The position numbers and the translations under genes were made by a program. Positions 32,963-42,572 of a stretch of 64,000 nt of DNA are shown here, one piece after another (position 1 is the first letter of the stretch; the number at the start of each line of letters is the position of its first letter). The stretch is from Massilia agri. Lineage in GTDB: Bacteria > Pseudomonadota > Gammaproteobacteria > Burkholderiales > Burkholderiaceae_D. The notes under the pieces are model-generated. The model worked only from the letters and a program-made list of their open reading frames with translations. It was not told the origin of the DNA and made no database searches. The DNA is taken from NCBI RefSeq assembly GCF_024753255.1, contig NZ_JANUHA010000015.1, forward strand, positions 62,001 to 126,000, given 5' to 3'.

Positions 32963-35209
32963 CTAGCGGGGCGCGGGCGTGTCCGCGGCGGCGACGCGGG
33001 CCAGCAGCTCGCTCAGCTGCACCGTATTGACGGGCTTGACCATGTAGTGGTCGAAGCCGGCCGCCGCGGCGGCTTCGCGGTCCTGCTGGCGCCCGTAGCC
33101 GGTGGCCGCCACCAGCGTGGCGCCGGCGGTCTCGGGAAGGCGGCGCAGGCGGCGCGCCAGCTCGTTGCCGTCCATGTCGGGCAGGCCGATGTCGAGCAGG
33201 CAGACCTGGGGCGCGAAGACCCGGGCGAGCTTGAGGGCGTCGATCCCGTTGTAGGCGATCTCGACGCGGTGGCCGGCGGCGGCCAGGTAGAGGTTGAGGG
33301 TGTGGGCGGCGTCCAGGTTGTCGTCCACCACCAGCACCCGCAGCGGGCGCGAGACCAGCGCCGCCTCGCGCACGGCGGCGTCCAGCGGCGACTCGACGGC
33401 CTGGGTGAAGCGCGGCAGGCGCACCGTGAAGGTGCTGCCGAGGCCAAGCCCCGGGCTGGTGGCGCTGACGCTGCCGCCGTGCAGCTCGACCAGGCTCCTG
33501 GCCAGCGCCAGGCCCAGGCCCAGGCCGCCCTGGGAGCGGTCCGGCGTGCGTTCGGCCTGGGTGAACAGTTCGAATACGCGCTCGACCAGGGCCGGCTCCA
33601 TGCCGATGCCGTCGTCACGGACTTCGATCACGAATTCCTTGTCCGCTTCCAGGCGCAGCTGCAGGCGGATGTGGCCGCCCTCCGGCGTGTACTTGGTGGC
33701 GTTGCCAAGCAGGTTGGCGACCACCTGCACCAGGCGCTTGTGGTCGCCCTTGACGCTGGCCGGGCCGTCCGGCAGGTCGAGCACCACCTGGTGGCGGCGC
33801 GCCGTGATCAGCGGGCGGATCTGCTCGGCCGCGTCGTCCACCACCTTGCGCAGGTCCAGCACCTGGGTCGACAGCGAGACCAGGCCGCGCGTGACGCGCG
33901 AGACGTCCAGCAGGTCGTCGACCAGGCTGGTCATGTGCTCGACCTGGCGCGCGATGATGGCGCAGGTCTGGGTGATCTGGGCATTGTCCGAGTGCAGGAG
34001 CTTGAGCAGGTGGGCGCCCGTGCTGATCGGCGCCAGCGGGTTGCGCAGCTCGTGGGCCAGCATGGCCAGGAACTCGTCCTTGCGCTGGTCGGCCGCGCGC
34101 AGCTCGCGCTCGGCCTGGCTGCGCGCCGCTTCCTTGGCCTGCAGGGTGGCGGCCATCTCGTCCAGGGCCGCGGCCAGGCGGCCGATCTCTTCGCGGCCAT
34201 AGGCGATGCCGCTGCGCGCCTGCAGGTCCCCGGCGGCGATGCGGCGCGCCGTGTCCATGAGCTTGCGCACGCGCTGCACGATCAGGATGTCGCCGGCCAG
34301 CCAGGCCGCCAGCAGGGCCAGCAGGGTGGTGGCCGCGAGTCCCAGCAGGGACATCAGCTGGGCCTCGCGCGCGGCGGCCGTGATGGTTTCGAGCGGCACG
34401 CCGATGGTCACCGTGTATTCGGACAGCGAGGGCCCGCCGACCCGGGCGAACGCGTGCAGGCGTTCGACCCCGTCTTCGCCGACCACGACCACCGGACGGT
34501 GCGAGGGAGCGCGCATGGCCGCCTCCAGGCTGGGGGCGATCTTGCGGCCGAACCAGCGCTCGGGGTCCGGCCGGCGCGAGATCACGGTGCCGCCGGAATC
34601 GGCCGTCGCCAGGACCGAGCCGAGCGGCAGGTTGATCTCGTTCACATAGGTGTCGAGGCCGGCCAGGTCCATGGCCGAGAACACCACCGCCACGACCGTG
34701 CCGCTGCGGTCGGTGACGGGGTAGGTGAGGTTGATCGTGTGCTTGCGGATCACGCGCCCGAACACATAGTCGCCGGCGATGAAGCGGCGTTCCGCGATCG
34801 CGCGGCGGAAATGGCGCCGGTCGCCCAGGTTCACCGGGTGCAGCATCGGCACCGCGCTGCAGGTGACTTCGCCGTCGAGGCGGATCAGGCCGAAGTTGAC
34901 GTAGCCTTCGTTGCGGTCCAGGACGTCCGCCAGCAGGGCGTTGCAGCGTGGGGTCGGGCCCAACAGGTCGGGCACGCTCACCAGGTCGACCAGGATCTGG
35001 CGCGCACGCTCGAGCGACTGGGCCTCGTTGGCCGACGCCAGGGCGGTCAGGCGCTGCAGGTTTTCCTCGGAGGCGCGGATCGCCGCCTCGCGCTCGCGCA
35101 TTCCGCCGAGCACCGTCATCACGGCGATCGGCGTGATGGCCAGGGCGACCAGCAGCATCAGCCGGCTGCGCAGGCTCTTCAGGCGTAGGCGCGGAATCAA
35201 GGAGCTCAT
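32963..35209 (-). CDS. hybrid sensor histidine kinase with a receiver domain
   Basis: 748 residues. A transmembrane segment at 16-36 opens a periplasmic sensor of the dCache kind, closed by a second helix at about residue 285 and a HAMP region. The HisKA box is MLAHELRNPLAPIS with His386, followed by an N-box, DDGIGMEPALVERVF and GLGLGLALARSLVELHGGS. The receiver at the C-terminus has acceptor Asp673 (LLDIGLPDMDG). The chosen ATG is at 35209; a GTG at 35236 would add nine residues. It is divergent from the monooxygenase gene. Confidence 0.88.
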   Translation of the reverse strand: MSSLIPRLRLKSLRSRLMLLVALAITPIAVMTVLGGMREREAAIRASEENLQRLTALASANEAQSLERARQILVDLVSVPDLLGPTPRCNALLADVLDRNEGYVNFGLIRLDGEVTCSAVPMLHPVNLGDRRHFRRAIAERRFIAGDYVFGRVIRKHTINLTYPVTDRSGTVVAVVFSAMDLAGLDTYVNEINLPLGSVLATADSGGTVISRRPDPERWFGRKIAPSLEAAMRAPSHRPVVVVGEDGVERLHAFARVGGPSLSEYTVTIGVPLETITAAAREAQLMSLLGLAATTLLALLAAWLAGDILIVQRVRKLMDTARRIAAGDLQARSGIAYGREEIGRLAAALDEMAATLQAKEAARSQAERELRAADQRKDEFLAMLAHELRNPLAPISTGAHLLKLLHSDNAQITQTCAIIARQVEHMTSLVDDLLDVSRVTRGLVSLSTQVLDLRKVVDDAAEQIRPLITARRHQVVLDLPDGPASVKGDHKRLVQVVANLLGNATKYTPEGGHIRLQLRLEADKEFVIEVRDDGIGMEPALVERVFELFTQAERTPDRSQGGLGLGLALARSLVELHGGSVSATSPGLGLGSTFTVRLPRFTQAVESPLDAAVREAALVSRPLRVLVVDDNLDAAHTLNLYLAAAGHRVEIAYNGIDALKLARVFAPQVCLLDIGLPDMDGNELARRLRRLPETAGATLVAATGYGRQQDREAAAAAGFDHYMVKPVNTVQLSELLARVAAADTPAPR

Positions 35210-35366
35210 TCGGTTCTCGGTGGGTGGCGGATGCACCCGAAAGGTGCAGACGTTTCTCTATTGTACTAAACAAGGCGAAAGCTGTATTGCTGCACGCCGG
35301 TCAATTCCTTGACACTTAAACTATCTGGCGCGGTAATATAGGAGGGGAAGACCTGAAGGAGCGTGA

Positions 35367-37751
35367 ATGAACATCGTGTGCGTGGGCGGCGGGCCGGCCG
35401 GCCTGTATTTCGGATTGCTGGCCAAGAAACGTCATCCCGGATATGCCGTCACCGTCGTCGAGCGCAACCGGCCCAGCGACACCTTCGGCTGGGGCGTGGT
35501 GTTCTCGGACCAGACCCTCGGCCGCCTTGCGGGCGCCGACGAAGCGAGCGCGCGCGCCATCCTGCAGTCCTTCAACCACTGGGACGACATCGACGTCCAC
35601 TTCAAGGGCCGCACCGTCACGTCCGGCGGCCACGGCTTCTGCGGCATCGGGCGCAAGCGCCTGCTCAACCTGCTGCAGGAGCGCTGCCTGGAACTCGGCG
35701 TGCGCCTGGAATTCGAGACCGAGGTGAGGGACGAAGCCGAGCTGGCGCGCAGCCTTGGCGCCGACCTGGTCGTGGCCTGCGACGGCGTCAACAGCGCCAT
35801 CCGCAGCCGCCACGCCCAGGTCTTCCAGCCCGAGGTCGAGCGCCGCCACTGCCGTTTCGTCTGGCTCGGCACCCGCAAGAAGTTCGACGCCTTCACCTTC
35901 GCCTTCGAAGAGACCGAGCACGGCTGGTTCCAGGCCCACGCCTACCAGTACGATGGCGAGACCTCGACCTTCATCGTGGAAACCCTGGAAGAGACCTGGC
36001 AGGCCGCGGGACTGGAGGCCATGGACCAGGCCGGGGCGCTGGCCTTCTGCGAGCGCCTGTTCGCGCGCCATCTCGACGGCCACGCGCTGATGGCGAATGC
36101 GGCCCACCTGCGCGGATCAGGCATGTGGATCCGCTTCCCGCGCATCGCCTGCGGGCGCTGGGTGCACTTTGAGGAGGTCGATGGGCGGAGCGTGCCGGTG
36201 GTCCTGATGGGCGACGCGGCCCACACCGCCCATTTCTCGATCGGTTCCGGCACCAAGCTGGCGCTGGAAGACGCGATCGAGCTGGCGAACTGCCTCGACG
36301 ACCCGGGACAGCCGCTGGAAGATGCCCTGGCAAGGTATGAGGCGGCGCGCCGCGTCGAGGTGCTCAAGCTGCAGAGCGCGGCGCGCAATTCGATGGAATG
36401 GTTCGAGAACGTGGCGAGGTACGGCGCCATGGAGGCCGAGCAGTTCGCCTATTCGCTGCTCACGCGCAGCCAGCGCCTCTCGCACGAGAACCTGCGCCTG
36501 CGCGACCCGGACTACATCGCCGGCTTCGAGGACTGGTTCGCGCGCCGAGCCGCGGCGCAGGCGGGCGTGCCGGCGCCGCCCGGCCCGACGCCGCCCATGT
36601 TCACGCCTTTGCGCGTGCGCGAGGTGCTGCTCAAGAATCGCGTCATCGTCTCGCCCATGGCGCAGTATTCGGCGGTGGACGGCCTTGTCGGCGACTTCCA
36701 CCTGGCGCACCTGGGCGCCCGGGCGCTGGGCGGCGCGGCCCTGGTGATGGCCGAGATGACCTGTGTCTCGAGCGACGCGCGCATCACGCCGAATTGCCCC
36801 GGGCTCTACACGTCCGAACACACGGCGGCCTGGAAGCGCATCGTCGACTTCGTGCATGCCAACAGCGATGCGAAGATCGGCGTGCAGCTGGGCCACGCGG
36901 GCGCCAAGGGCTCGACCCGGCCGATGTGGGACGGCATCGACCAGCCTCTCGTCGAAGGCAACTGGCCGCTGGTGTCGGCTTCAAGGCAGCAGTACCTGGC
37001 CGGGGTCTCGCAGTGGTCGCGCGCCGCCACGCGCGAAGACCTGGATCGAATCAAGGCGGACTTCGTGCGCGCCGCCGAAGCGGCTGCCAGCGCCGGCTTC
37101 GACTGGCTCGAACTGCACTGCGCCCACGGCTACCTGCTGTCGAGCTTCATCTCCCCACTGACCAACCACCGCGACGACGAATACGGCGGCAGCCTGGAGA
37201 ACCGCTGCCGCTATCCGCTCGAGGTGTTCGCCGCGATCCGCGCCGTCTGGCCGGCCGCGTTGCCGGTCAGCGTGCGCGTCTCGGCCCACGACTGGGTCGA
37301 AGGCGGCATCCTGCCCGCCGACGCGGTGGAGATCGCGCGCCTGTTCAAGGCGGCGGGCGCGGACATGATCGACTGCTCCTCGGGCCAGGTCAGCAAGGAC
37401 GAACAGCCGGTCTATGGGCGCATGTTCCAGACCCCGTTCTCCGACCGCATCCGCAACGAGGCCGCTATTGCGACCATCGCGGTCGGCTCCATCTACGAGG
37501 CCGATCACGTCAACAGCATCATCGCCGCCGGCCGCGCCGACCTGTGCGCGGTCGCACGCCCGCACCTGGCCAATCCCGCCTGGACCCTGCTGGAAGCGGC
37601 CCGCATCGGCTACGGCGGCGCGAGCTGGCCGCGCCAGTACCGCGCAGGTAAAAGCCAGCTGGAGCGCAACCTCGAGCGCGAGCGCCAGCAGCAGGCGGCC
37701 AATGCCGGCCTCTCGCCCCAGGAGCTGGCCGCGCGCCTGCTCGAGGGCTGA
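35367..37751 (+). CDS. FAD monooxygenase fused to an OYE-type reductase (aminobenzoyl-CoA or salicylyl-CoA 5-hydroxylase)
   Basis: 794 residues, two enzymes in one chain. Residues 1-390 form an FAD monooxygenase ([34 protein letters not shown]). From about 410 an old-yellow-enzyme barrel follows ([40 protein letters not shown]). This architecture is that of 2-aminobenzoyl-CoA monooxygenase/reductase and of enzymes annotated as salicylyl-CoA 5-hydroxylase. GAAGGAG precedes the ATG. It heads a run of four genes with an enoyl-CoA hydratase, an acyl-CoA dehydrogenase and RidA. The RidA partner makes the amino substrate more likely. Confidence 0.85.
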   Translation: MNIVCVGGGPAGLYFGLLAKKRHPGYAVTVVERNRPSDTFGWGVVFSDQTLGRLAGADEASARAILQSFNHWDDIDVHFKGRTVTSGGHGFCGIGRKRLLNLLQERCLELGVRLEFETEVRDEAELARSLGADLVVACDGVNSAIRSRHAQVFQPEVERRHCRFVWLGTRKKFDAFTFAFEETEHGWFQAHAYQYDGETSTFIVETLEETWQAAGLEAMDQAGALAFCERLFARHLDGHALMANAAHLRGSGMWIRFPRIACGRWVHFEEVDGRSVPVVLMGDAAHTAHFSIGSGTKLALEDAIELANCLDDPGQPLEDALARYEAARRVEVLKLQSAARNSMEWFENVARYGAMEAEQFAYSLLTRSQRLSHENLRLRDPDYIAGFEDWFARRAAAQAGVPAPPGPTPPMFTPLRVREVLLKNRVIVSPMAQYSAVDGLVGDFHLAHLGARALGGAALVMAEMTCVSSDARITPNCPGLYTSEHTAAWKRIVDFVHANSDAKIGVQLGHAGAKGSTRPMWDGIDQPLVEGNWPLVSASRQQYLAGVSQWSRAATREDLDRIKADFVRAAEAAASAGFDWLELHCAHGYLLSSFISPLTNHRDDEYGGSLENRCRYPLEVFAAIRAVWPAALPVSVRVSAHDWVEGGILPADAVEIARLFKAAGADMIDCSSGQVSKDEQPVYGRMFQTPFSDRIRNEAAIATIAVGSIYEADHVNSIIAAGRADLCAVARPHLANPAWTLLEAARIGYGGASWPRQYRAGKSQLERNLERERQQQAANAGLSPQELAARLLEG

Positions 37752-37775
37752 CCCATTCAATCCAGGAGCACACCC

Positions 37776-38630
37776 ATGCATTACCTACCGGGCGAATCGC
37801 ACCGGCTGCCGGGCAACCGCACCAGCCTGGCCGCCTATCAGGCCAGCCATTTCCAGTACCAGGTCCAGGACCGGGTGGCGACCATCACCTTGAACCGCCC
37901 CGAGCGCAAGAACCCGCTCACCTTCGACTCCTACGCCGAGCTGCGCGAGCTGTTCCGCGCGCTCGCCTACGCCGACGACGTCAAGGCGATCGTCATCTCG
38001 GGCGCGGGAGAAAACTTCTGCTCGGGCGGCGACGTGCACGAGATCATCGGCCCGCTGACGAAACTCGACATGCCGGGCCTGCTCGCGTTTACCCGCATGA
38101 CGGGCGAGCTGGTGAAGGCGATGCGCGCCTGCCCGCAGCCCATCGTGGCGGCCGTGGACGGCGTGTGCGCCGGCGCCGGCGCCATCCTGGCCTTGTCCTC
38201 GGACATCCGCTACGGCACCGCGCGCAGCAGGACGGCCTTCCTGTTCACCCGCGTCGGCCTGGCCGGCTGCGACATGGGCGCCTGCGCCCTGCTGCCGCGC
38301 GTGATCGGCCAGGGAAGGGCGGCGGAACTGCTCTACACCGGCCGCGCCATGAAGGGCGAGGAAGCGGAGCGCTGGGGCTTCTTCAACCGCCTCTGCGAGC
38401 CGCAAGACCTCCTGGCGGAGGCGCAGGCTTTCGCCGCCACCCTGGCCAATGGCCCGACCTTCGCCCATGGCATGACCAAGAAGATGCTGCAGCAGGAGTG
38501 GAACATGGGAGTCGACGAAGCGATCGAGGCCGAGGCCCAGGCCCAGGCCATCTGCATGGCGACCAATGATTTCCACCGGGCCTACCACGCCTTCGTGGCC
38601 AAGGACCAGCCGCGCTTCGAGGGAGATTGA
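37776..38630 (+). CDS. enoyl-CoA hydratase/isomerase family protein
   Basis: 284 residues of the crotonase fold. The oxyanion-hole segments are [18 protein letters not shown] and [20 protein letters not shown], with [20 protein letters not shown] following. It hydrates or cleaves a ring-derived CoA thioester after hydroxylation and reduction in the aromatic pathway. The start is 24 bp after the fusion gene; AGGAGCACACCC lies upstream of the ATG. Confidence 0.88.
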   Translation: MHYLPGESHRLPGNRTSLAAYQASHFQYQVQDRVATITLNRPERKNPLTFDSYAELRELFRALAYADDVKAIVISGAGENFCSGGDVHEIIGPLTKLDMPGLLAFTRMTGELVKAMRACPQPIVAAVDGVCAGAGAILALSSDIRYGTARSRTAFLFTRVGLAGCDMGACALLPRVIGQGRAAELLYTGRAMKGEEAERWGFFNRLCEPQDLLAEAQAFAATLANGPTFAHGMTKKMLQQEWNMGVDEAIEAEAQAQAICMATNDFHRAYHAFVAKDQPRFEGD

Positions 38631-38631
38631 G

Positions 38632-39798
38632 ATGGCGGACCGTGACTACCTCGACTGGCCCTTCTTCGAGCCCCACCATCGCGCACTGGCCCTGGCGCTG
38701 GATGCCTGGGCCGGCGAGCATCTCCGGCACGCGCATGGCGCCGACGTCGACGCGGACTGCCGTGCGCTGGTGGCCCTGCTTGGACGCGGCGGCTGGCTGC
38801 GCCACGCCATCGGTGGACAAGGGCAGGCCATCGACACCCGCGCCATCTGCCTGATCCGCGAGACCCTGGCGCGCTACGCCGGCCTGGCCGATTTCGCCTT
38901 CGCCATGCAGGGCCTGGGCAGCGGGGCGATCTCGCTGTTCGGCAGCGCCGCGCAGCAGGAACACTATCTGCCGCGCGTAGCGGCCGGCGAGGCGATCGCC
39001 GCATTCGCCCTGTCCGAGCCGCAGGCCGGCTCCGATGTCGCGGCGATGCAGTGTGCCGCCCGCCGCGAAGGCGAGCACTATGTGATGGATGGCGAGAAGA
39101 CCTGGATTTCGAACGGCGGCATCGCCGACTTCTACGTCGTCTTCGCCCGCACGGGCGACGGTGGCGGGGAGGGCGGACGGGGCTCGCGCGGCATCTCGGC
39201 CTTCATCGTCGATGCCGATACGCCCGGCTTGACGATCGCCGAACGCATCGACGTGATCGCGCCGCACCCGCTCGCCCGCCTGCGCTTCGAGGGCTGCCGG
39301 GTGCCCGCGGCGAAGCTGATCGGCGAAGAGGGGCAGGGCTTCAAGGTCGCGATGGCGACGCTGGACGTGTTCCGCACCTCGGTGGCGGCGGCCGGCCTCG
39401 GCTTCGCGCGCCGGGCCCTGGACGAAGGCCTGCGGCGTGCGCGCGAACGGGCGATGTTCGGCAAGACGCTGGCCGACTTCCAGCTCACCCAGGCCAGGCT
39501 GGCGCAGATGGCGACCGGTATCGACGCCGCGGCGCTGCTGACCTACCGCGCGGCATGGATGCGTGACCACGGCAAGCGGGTGACGAAAGAGGCCGCCATG
39601 GCCAAGCTGACCGCCACCGAGACGGCCCAGCAGGTCATCGACGCGGCGGTCCAGCTCTTCGGCGGCCAGGGCGTCGTCAGTGGCGAAACGGTCGAGACCC
39701 TGTACCGCGAAATCCGCGCCCTGCGCATCTACGAAGGGGCAAGCGAGGTGCAGCTCCTGATCATCGCCCGCGAAGTACTGGCCCAGGAGGGAAGCTGA
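38632..39798 (+). CDS. acyl-CoA dehydrogenase
   Basis: 388 residues. Family motifs: [20 protein letters not shown] (FAD/substrate contacts), [20 protein letters not shown], and a C-terminal [20 protein letters not shown], where the glutamate is the usual catalytic-base position for one branch of the family. It oxidises a CoA-bound intermediate to the enoyl form and passes electrons to ETF. The start follows the hydratase stop by 1 bp. The stop overlaps the RidA start (TGATG). Confidence 0.9.
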   Translation: MADRDYLDWPFFEPHHRALALALDAWAGEHLRHAHGADVDADCRALVALLGRGGWLRHAIGGQGQAIDTRAICLIRETLARYAGLADFAFAMQGLGSGAISLFGSAAQQEHYLPRVAAGEAIAAFALSEPQAGSDVAAMQCAARREGEHYVMDGEKTWISNGGIADFYVVFARTGDGGGEGGRGSRGISAFIVDADTPGLTIAERIDVIAPHPLARLRFEGCRVPAAKLIGEEGQGFKVAMATLDVFRTSVAAAGLGFARRALDEGLRRARERAMFGKTLADFQLTQARLAQMATGIDAAALLTYRAAWMRDHGKRVTKEAAMAKLTATETAQQVIDAAVQLFGGQGVVSGETVETLYREIRALRIYEGASEVQLLIIAREVLAQEGS

Positions 39799-40190
39799 TG
39801 GAGATCCTGCAACCACCGGGGTGGCCGCGCCCGAAAGGCTACTCGAACGGCATCGCCGCCAGCGGCCGCCAGGTCTTTGTGAGCGGCATGATCGGCTGGG
39901 ACGCCGAAGGCCGCTTCCAGACCGACGACTTCGTCGGCCAGGCGCGCCAGGCGTTGGCAAACATCGTGGCCGTGCTGCGCGAAGCGGGCGCCGGGCCGGA
40001 GCACATCGTGCGCATGACCTGGTACGTGCTCGACCGCCGCGAATACCTGGAGGCTGGCGCCGCCCTGGGCGCAGCCTACCGCGACGTCATCGGGCGCCAC
40101 TATCCGACCATGAGCGCGGTGCAGGTGGCGGGGCTGATGGAGGAGCGGGCGCGGGTCGAGATCGAAGTGACGGCGGTGGTTCCCGATTAG
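39798..40190 (+). CDS. RidA-family (YjgF) protein
   Basis: 130 residues with the RidA pattern: GYSNGIAASGRQVFVSGMIG, DFVGQARQALANIVAVLREA, VRMTWYVLDRREYLEAG and the C-terminal ARVEIEVTAVV. An arginine near position 105 (VAGLMEERARVE) is available for the active site. RidA proteins hydrolyse enamine or imine intermediates, which fits an amino-substituted ring product. It is translationally coupled to the dehydrogenase and ends the run. Confidence 0.88.
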   Translation: MEILQPPGWPRPKGYSNGIAASGRQVFVSGMIGWDAEGRFQTDDFVGQARQALANIVAVLREAGAGPEHIVRMTWYVLDRREYLEAGAALGAAYRDVIGRHYPTMSAVQVAGLMEERARVEIEVTAVVPD

Positions 40191-40202
40191 TGCGCTTGCC
40201 CC

Positions 40203-40586
40203 TCAGCTGCGGTCGGTGATCCGCGTGATCTTCCCTTCCGCGAAGCCGAATTCGCTCCTGCCCTTGAGCGCGAGCACGTTGCCGGCGGCGGGACCGCCGG
40301 GGATATCCCGCGCCAGCGTTCCGGTGTAATCGATGTCGACGGCGATGGCATCCTCCCCGATCGTCCAGCCGGTGACGCGCTGCTCGCGCTGGGAGAACAG
40401 CGCTTTGGACTGTTCCGCAAGCTGCCGGAACGCCGCCAGGCCCTCGGCCCGGGCGGTGAGGGCGCCATCCGAATGGTTCTCGAAGCGGATATCGCTCGAG
40501 AGCAGGGCGGCCATGCCGTCGAGGTCGAACCCGTTGTAGGCCGCGATGTAGTCAAGGACGAGGTCTTGCGGCGTGCGGTGTGCCAT
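40203..40586 (-). CDS. SnoaL/NTF2-like protein
   Basis: 127 residues forming the small cone-shaped NTF2 fold (LVLDYIAAYNGFDLDGMAAL, IRFENHSDGALTARAEGL, WTIGEDAIAVDIDYTGTLAR). Such proteins are isomerases, cyclases or ligand binders; the substrate cannot be read from sequence. It converges on RidA and is divergent from the LysR gene. Confidence 0.72.
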   Translation of the reverse strand: MAHRTPQDLVLDYIAAYNGFDLDGMAALLSSDIRFENHSDGALTARAEGLAAFRQLAEQSKALFSQREQRVTGWTIGEDAIAVDIDYTGTLARDIPGGPAAGNVLALKGRSEFGFAEGKITRITDRS

Positions 40587-40675
40587 GTCTGTCTTTCGAA
40601 GCGATGAAGGGAGTCTAGTCTAGGCTGGAAGTCTTGCGGTATAAAGTCGGCTCCTATCAGTCTTTTTCACAGGTC

Positions 40676-41569
40676 ATGGCGTTTACGAGCGATAACATCA
40701 CCGTCTTCCTTGCCGTCCTCGACCAGGGGTCATTCTCCGCGGCGGCGCGCGTCCTTGGACGGGTGCCGTCTGCAGTCAGCATGACGATCGCCCAGCTGGA
40801 GGCCGAACTGGACCTGCGCCTGTTCGACCGCGGCACGCGCGAGCCGACGCCCACCGAGGCCGCGCGGGCACTGGCGCCGCGCGCCCGGCAACTGGCGAGC
40901 CAGCTGCGCCAGCTGCGGGCCGATGCGCTCGCCCTGCACGCGGGCCTGGAGCGCCGGCTCACCCTCGCCGTGGCGCCGGAACTGATCGCCGCGCCATGGA
41001 CGCCGGCGCTGGCGGCGCTCGGCCGGGAATATCCCTCGCTGGAGATCGCGATCGTCTCGGTCCCGCAGCCTGACGCCTTGCGCCTGCTGCACGCGGGCGG
41101 CGCCGACCTGGCGCTGGTGTTCGAACGGGAGCGCCTCGACGAACGCGAGAGTTTCCTGCAGCTCGGCAGCGACGTCATCGTGGCCGTCGCCGCGCCCGGC
41201 TTCCTGCCGCGTGAGCGCCAGTCGACGGCGCTGCGGGTCGAAGACATGCTGGAACTGCGCCAGATCGCCATGACCAGCCGCGTCGCGGAGCCGGTCGATT
41301 GCCGCTTCATCCTGTCGCGCCAGGTCTGGAAGACCGATAACCAGCTCGCGACGCTCAATCTGGTGCAGTCGGGCCTGGGTTGGGCCGTGCTGCCGCGCGC
41401 CCTGGTCCAGCCCGTGATCGCCGCCGGCAGCCTGGTCGAGATCGCCTTCGAAAACGCCAGCCGCGATACCCGCCTCGTGATCGACATCGTCTGGTCGCGC
41501 GAGCGGCCGCTGGGGCTTGCGGCGCGACGCTATCTGGAACTGATCCGCGAGAGCGCCGCGAATCCCTAG
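40676..41569 (+). CDS. LysR-family transcriptional regulator
   Basis: 297 residues. N-terminal HTH NITVFLAVLDQGSFSAAARV followed by RVPSAVSMTIAQLEAELDLR and the typical LFDRGTREPTPTEA end. The effector domain covers 95-295. ATG 40676 is chosen because MAFTSDNITVFLAVLDQGSF starts exactly where LysR proteins do. It is divergent from the NTF2-like gene, a common regulator-target arrangement. Confidence 0.88.
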   Translation: MAFTSDNITVFLAVLDQGSFSAAARVLGRVPSAVSMTIAQLEAELDLRLFDRGTREPTPTEAARALAPRARQLASQLRQLRADALALHAGLERRLTLAVAPELIAAPWTPALAALGREYPSLEIAIVSVPQPDALRLLHAGGADLALVFERERLDERESFLQLGSDVIVAVAAPGFLPRERQSTALRVEDMLELRQIAMTSRVAEPVDCRFILSRQVWKTDNQLATLNLVQSGLGWAVLPRALVQPVIAAGSLVEIAFENASRDTRLVIDIVWSRERPLGLAARRYLELIRESAANP

Positions 41570-42117
41570 GCTTTCGCGCGGAGCAGCTGCGCGATCTCGT
41601 CCAGCTTCGCTTCGATCGAACGCAGCACGCGCAGCTGGGCGTCGTCCTCGTCGATCCTGGGCGCATGGCGCAAGGCCTCGCGCGCCCCGATGATCTGCGC
41701 GCGGAAAGCCTGGGCATCGATGATGCCGGTCAGCTGCATGTCCGAGGCCTGGCCGGCGCTGTGGCCGGCGGTCTCGAACTTCAGGGTGCTCAGGTTGAAG
41801 CGCCGCAGGATCGGGCCTTCCACGAAAGTCACGTCCTGGATGTTCTCCAGCGGAATGGTCTTTTCAAGCGTGACCAGGATGCCTTTGCGGAAGCGGATGC
41901 TGCGCTCGTCCATCTGGCATTCGAGCCGGTCGAAATAATGCCGGGCCCACCAGCGGCCGACGCCTAGGAACCAGACGATGGCAAGGGGAATCCCGATGAT
42001 GGTGCACATCATCGCGCAGCCGATCTTGACGACCAGGAAGGGCTTGATCAGGGGATTGAATTGGGCGCGGACGGTCGCGTGGTCAGGGGCCATGGCGTTG
42101 GGAAGGGTTGAGCTCAT
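41566..42117 (-). CDS. membrane protein with a bacterial PH domain
   Basis: 183 residues from the ATG at 42117 (MSSTLPNAMAPDHATVRAQF). Two hydrophobic segments (LVVKIGCAMMCTIIGIPLAI, about residues 26-50) precede a PH-like domain of the YdbS/YdbT kind (LECQMDERSIRFRKGILVTL; IPLENIQDVTFVEGPILRRF). A C-terminal helix (VLRSIEAKLDEIAQLLRAK) may form a coiled coil. The stop overlaps that of LysR. Longer starts are possible but unsupported. Confidence 0.72.
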   Translation of the reverse strand: MSSTLPNAMAPDHATVRAQFNPLIKPFLVVKIGCAMMCTIIGIPLAIVWFLGVGRWWARHYFDRLECQMDERSIRFRKGILVTLEKTIPLENIQDVTFVEGPILRRFNLSTLKFETAGHSAGQASDMQLTGIIDAQAFRAQIIGAREALRHAPRIDEDDAQLRVLRSIEAKLDEIAQLLRAKA

Positions 42118-42236
42118 CCCGAGTGTATGCGCTCCCATCGACGCCGGCAATCTTTCCGGCGAGCGCACCCGAGCCGAGCGCCGGCGTGATGCCGATTCTG
42201 TTACGGTGGACAGCAACAGGCATCGATGGAGGCAGT

Positions 42237-42560
42237 ATGAAACAGCAGCTCGTACGAGTGATTGAAAGCGTGCAGGACGCCGAGCGCGCGCGCCAGGCCC
42301 TGCTGGACGCCGGCTTCGACCGGGACGGCATCGAGATCAGCCACACCGGCGACGAAGCCGGCCCTTCGGAGGCCAACTTTACGGTGGGCGATTCGCCGGC
42401 GGTGAAGGGCGGCACCGACTACAAGGACGTGTACACGCCGGGGCTGGAGATCGGCAAGTGCGTCGTCACCGTCACGGCCGAGGAGGGGCGGCTGGAAAAA
42501 GCCGCCTCCATCCTCGCGTACCACGGCGCACAGGACAACGACCCCGCGCACCGTCACTGA
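42237..42560 (+). CDS. small stress-type protein (YflT-like helical repeat)
   Basis: 107 residues. The opening QQLVRVIESVQDAERARQAL followed by LLDAGFDRDGIEISHT resembles the ferredoxin-like fold of general-stress YflT/GsiB-region proteins. The C-terminus is DVYTPGLEIGKCVVTVTAEE then HGAQDNDPAHRH. GGAGGCAGT just upstream of ATG 42237 is a strong ribosome site. A single-gene unit between divergent and convergent neighbours. Function not established. Confidence 0.6.
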   Translation: MKQQLVRVIESVQDAERARQALLDAGFDRDGIEISHTGDEAGPSEANFTVGDSPAVKGGTDYKDVYTPGLEIGKCVVTVTAEEGRLEKAASILAYHGAQDNDPAHRH

Positions 42561-42572
42561 TTACGCTGCAAA

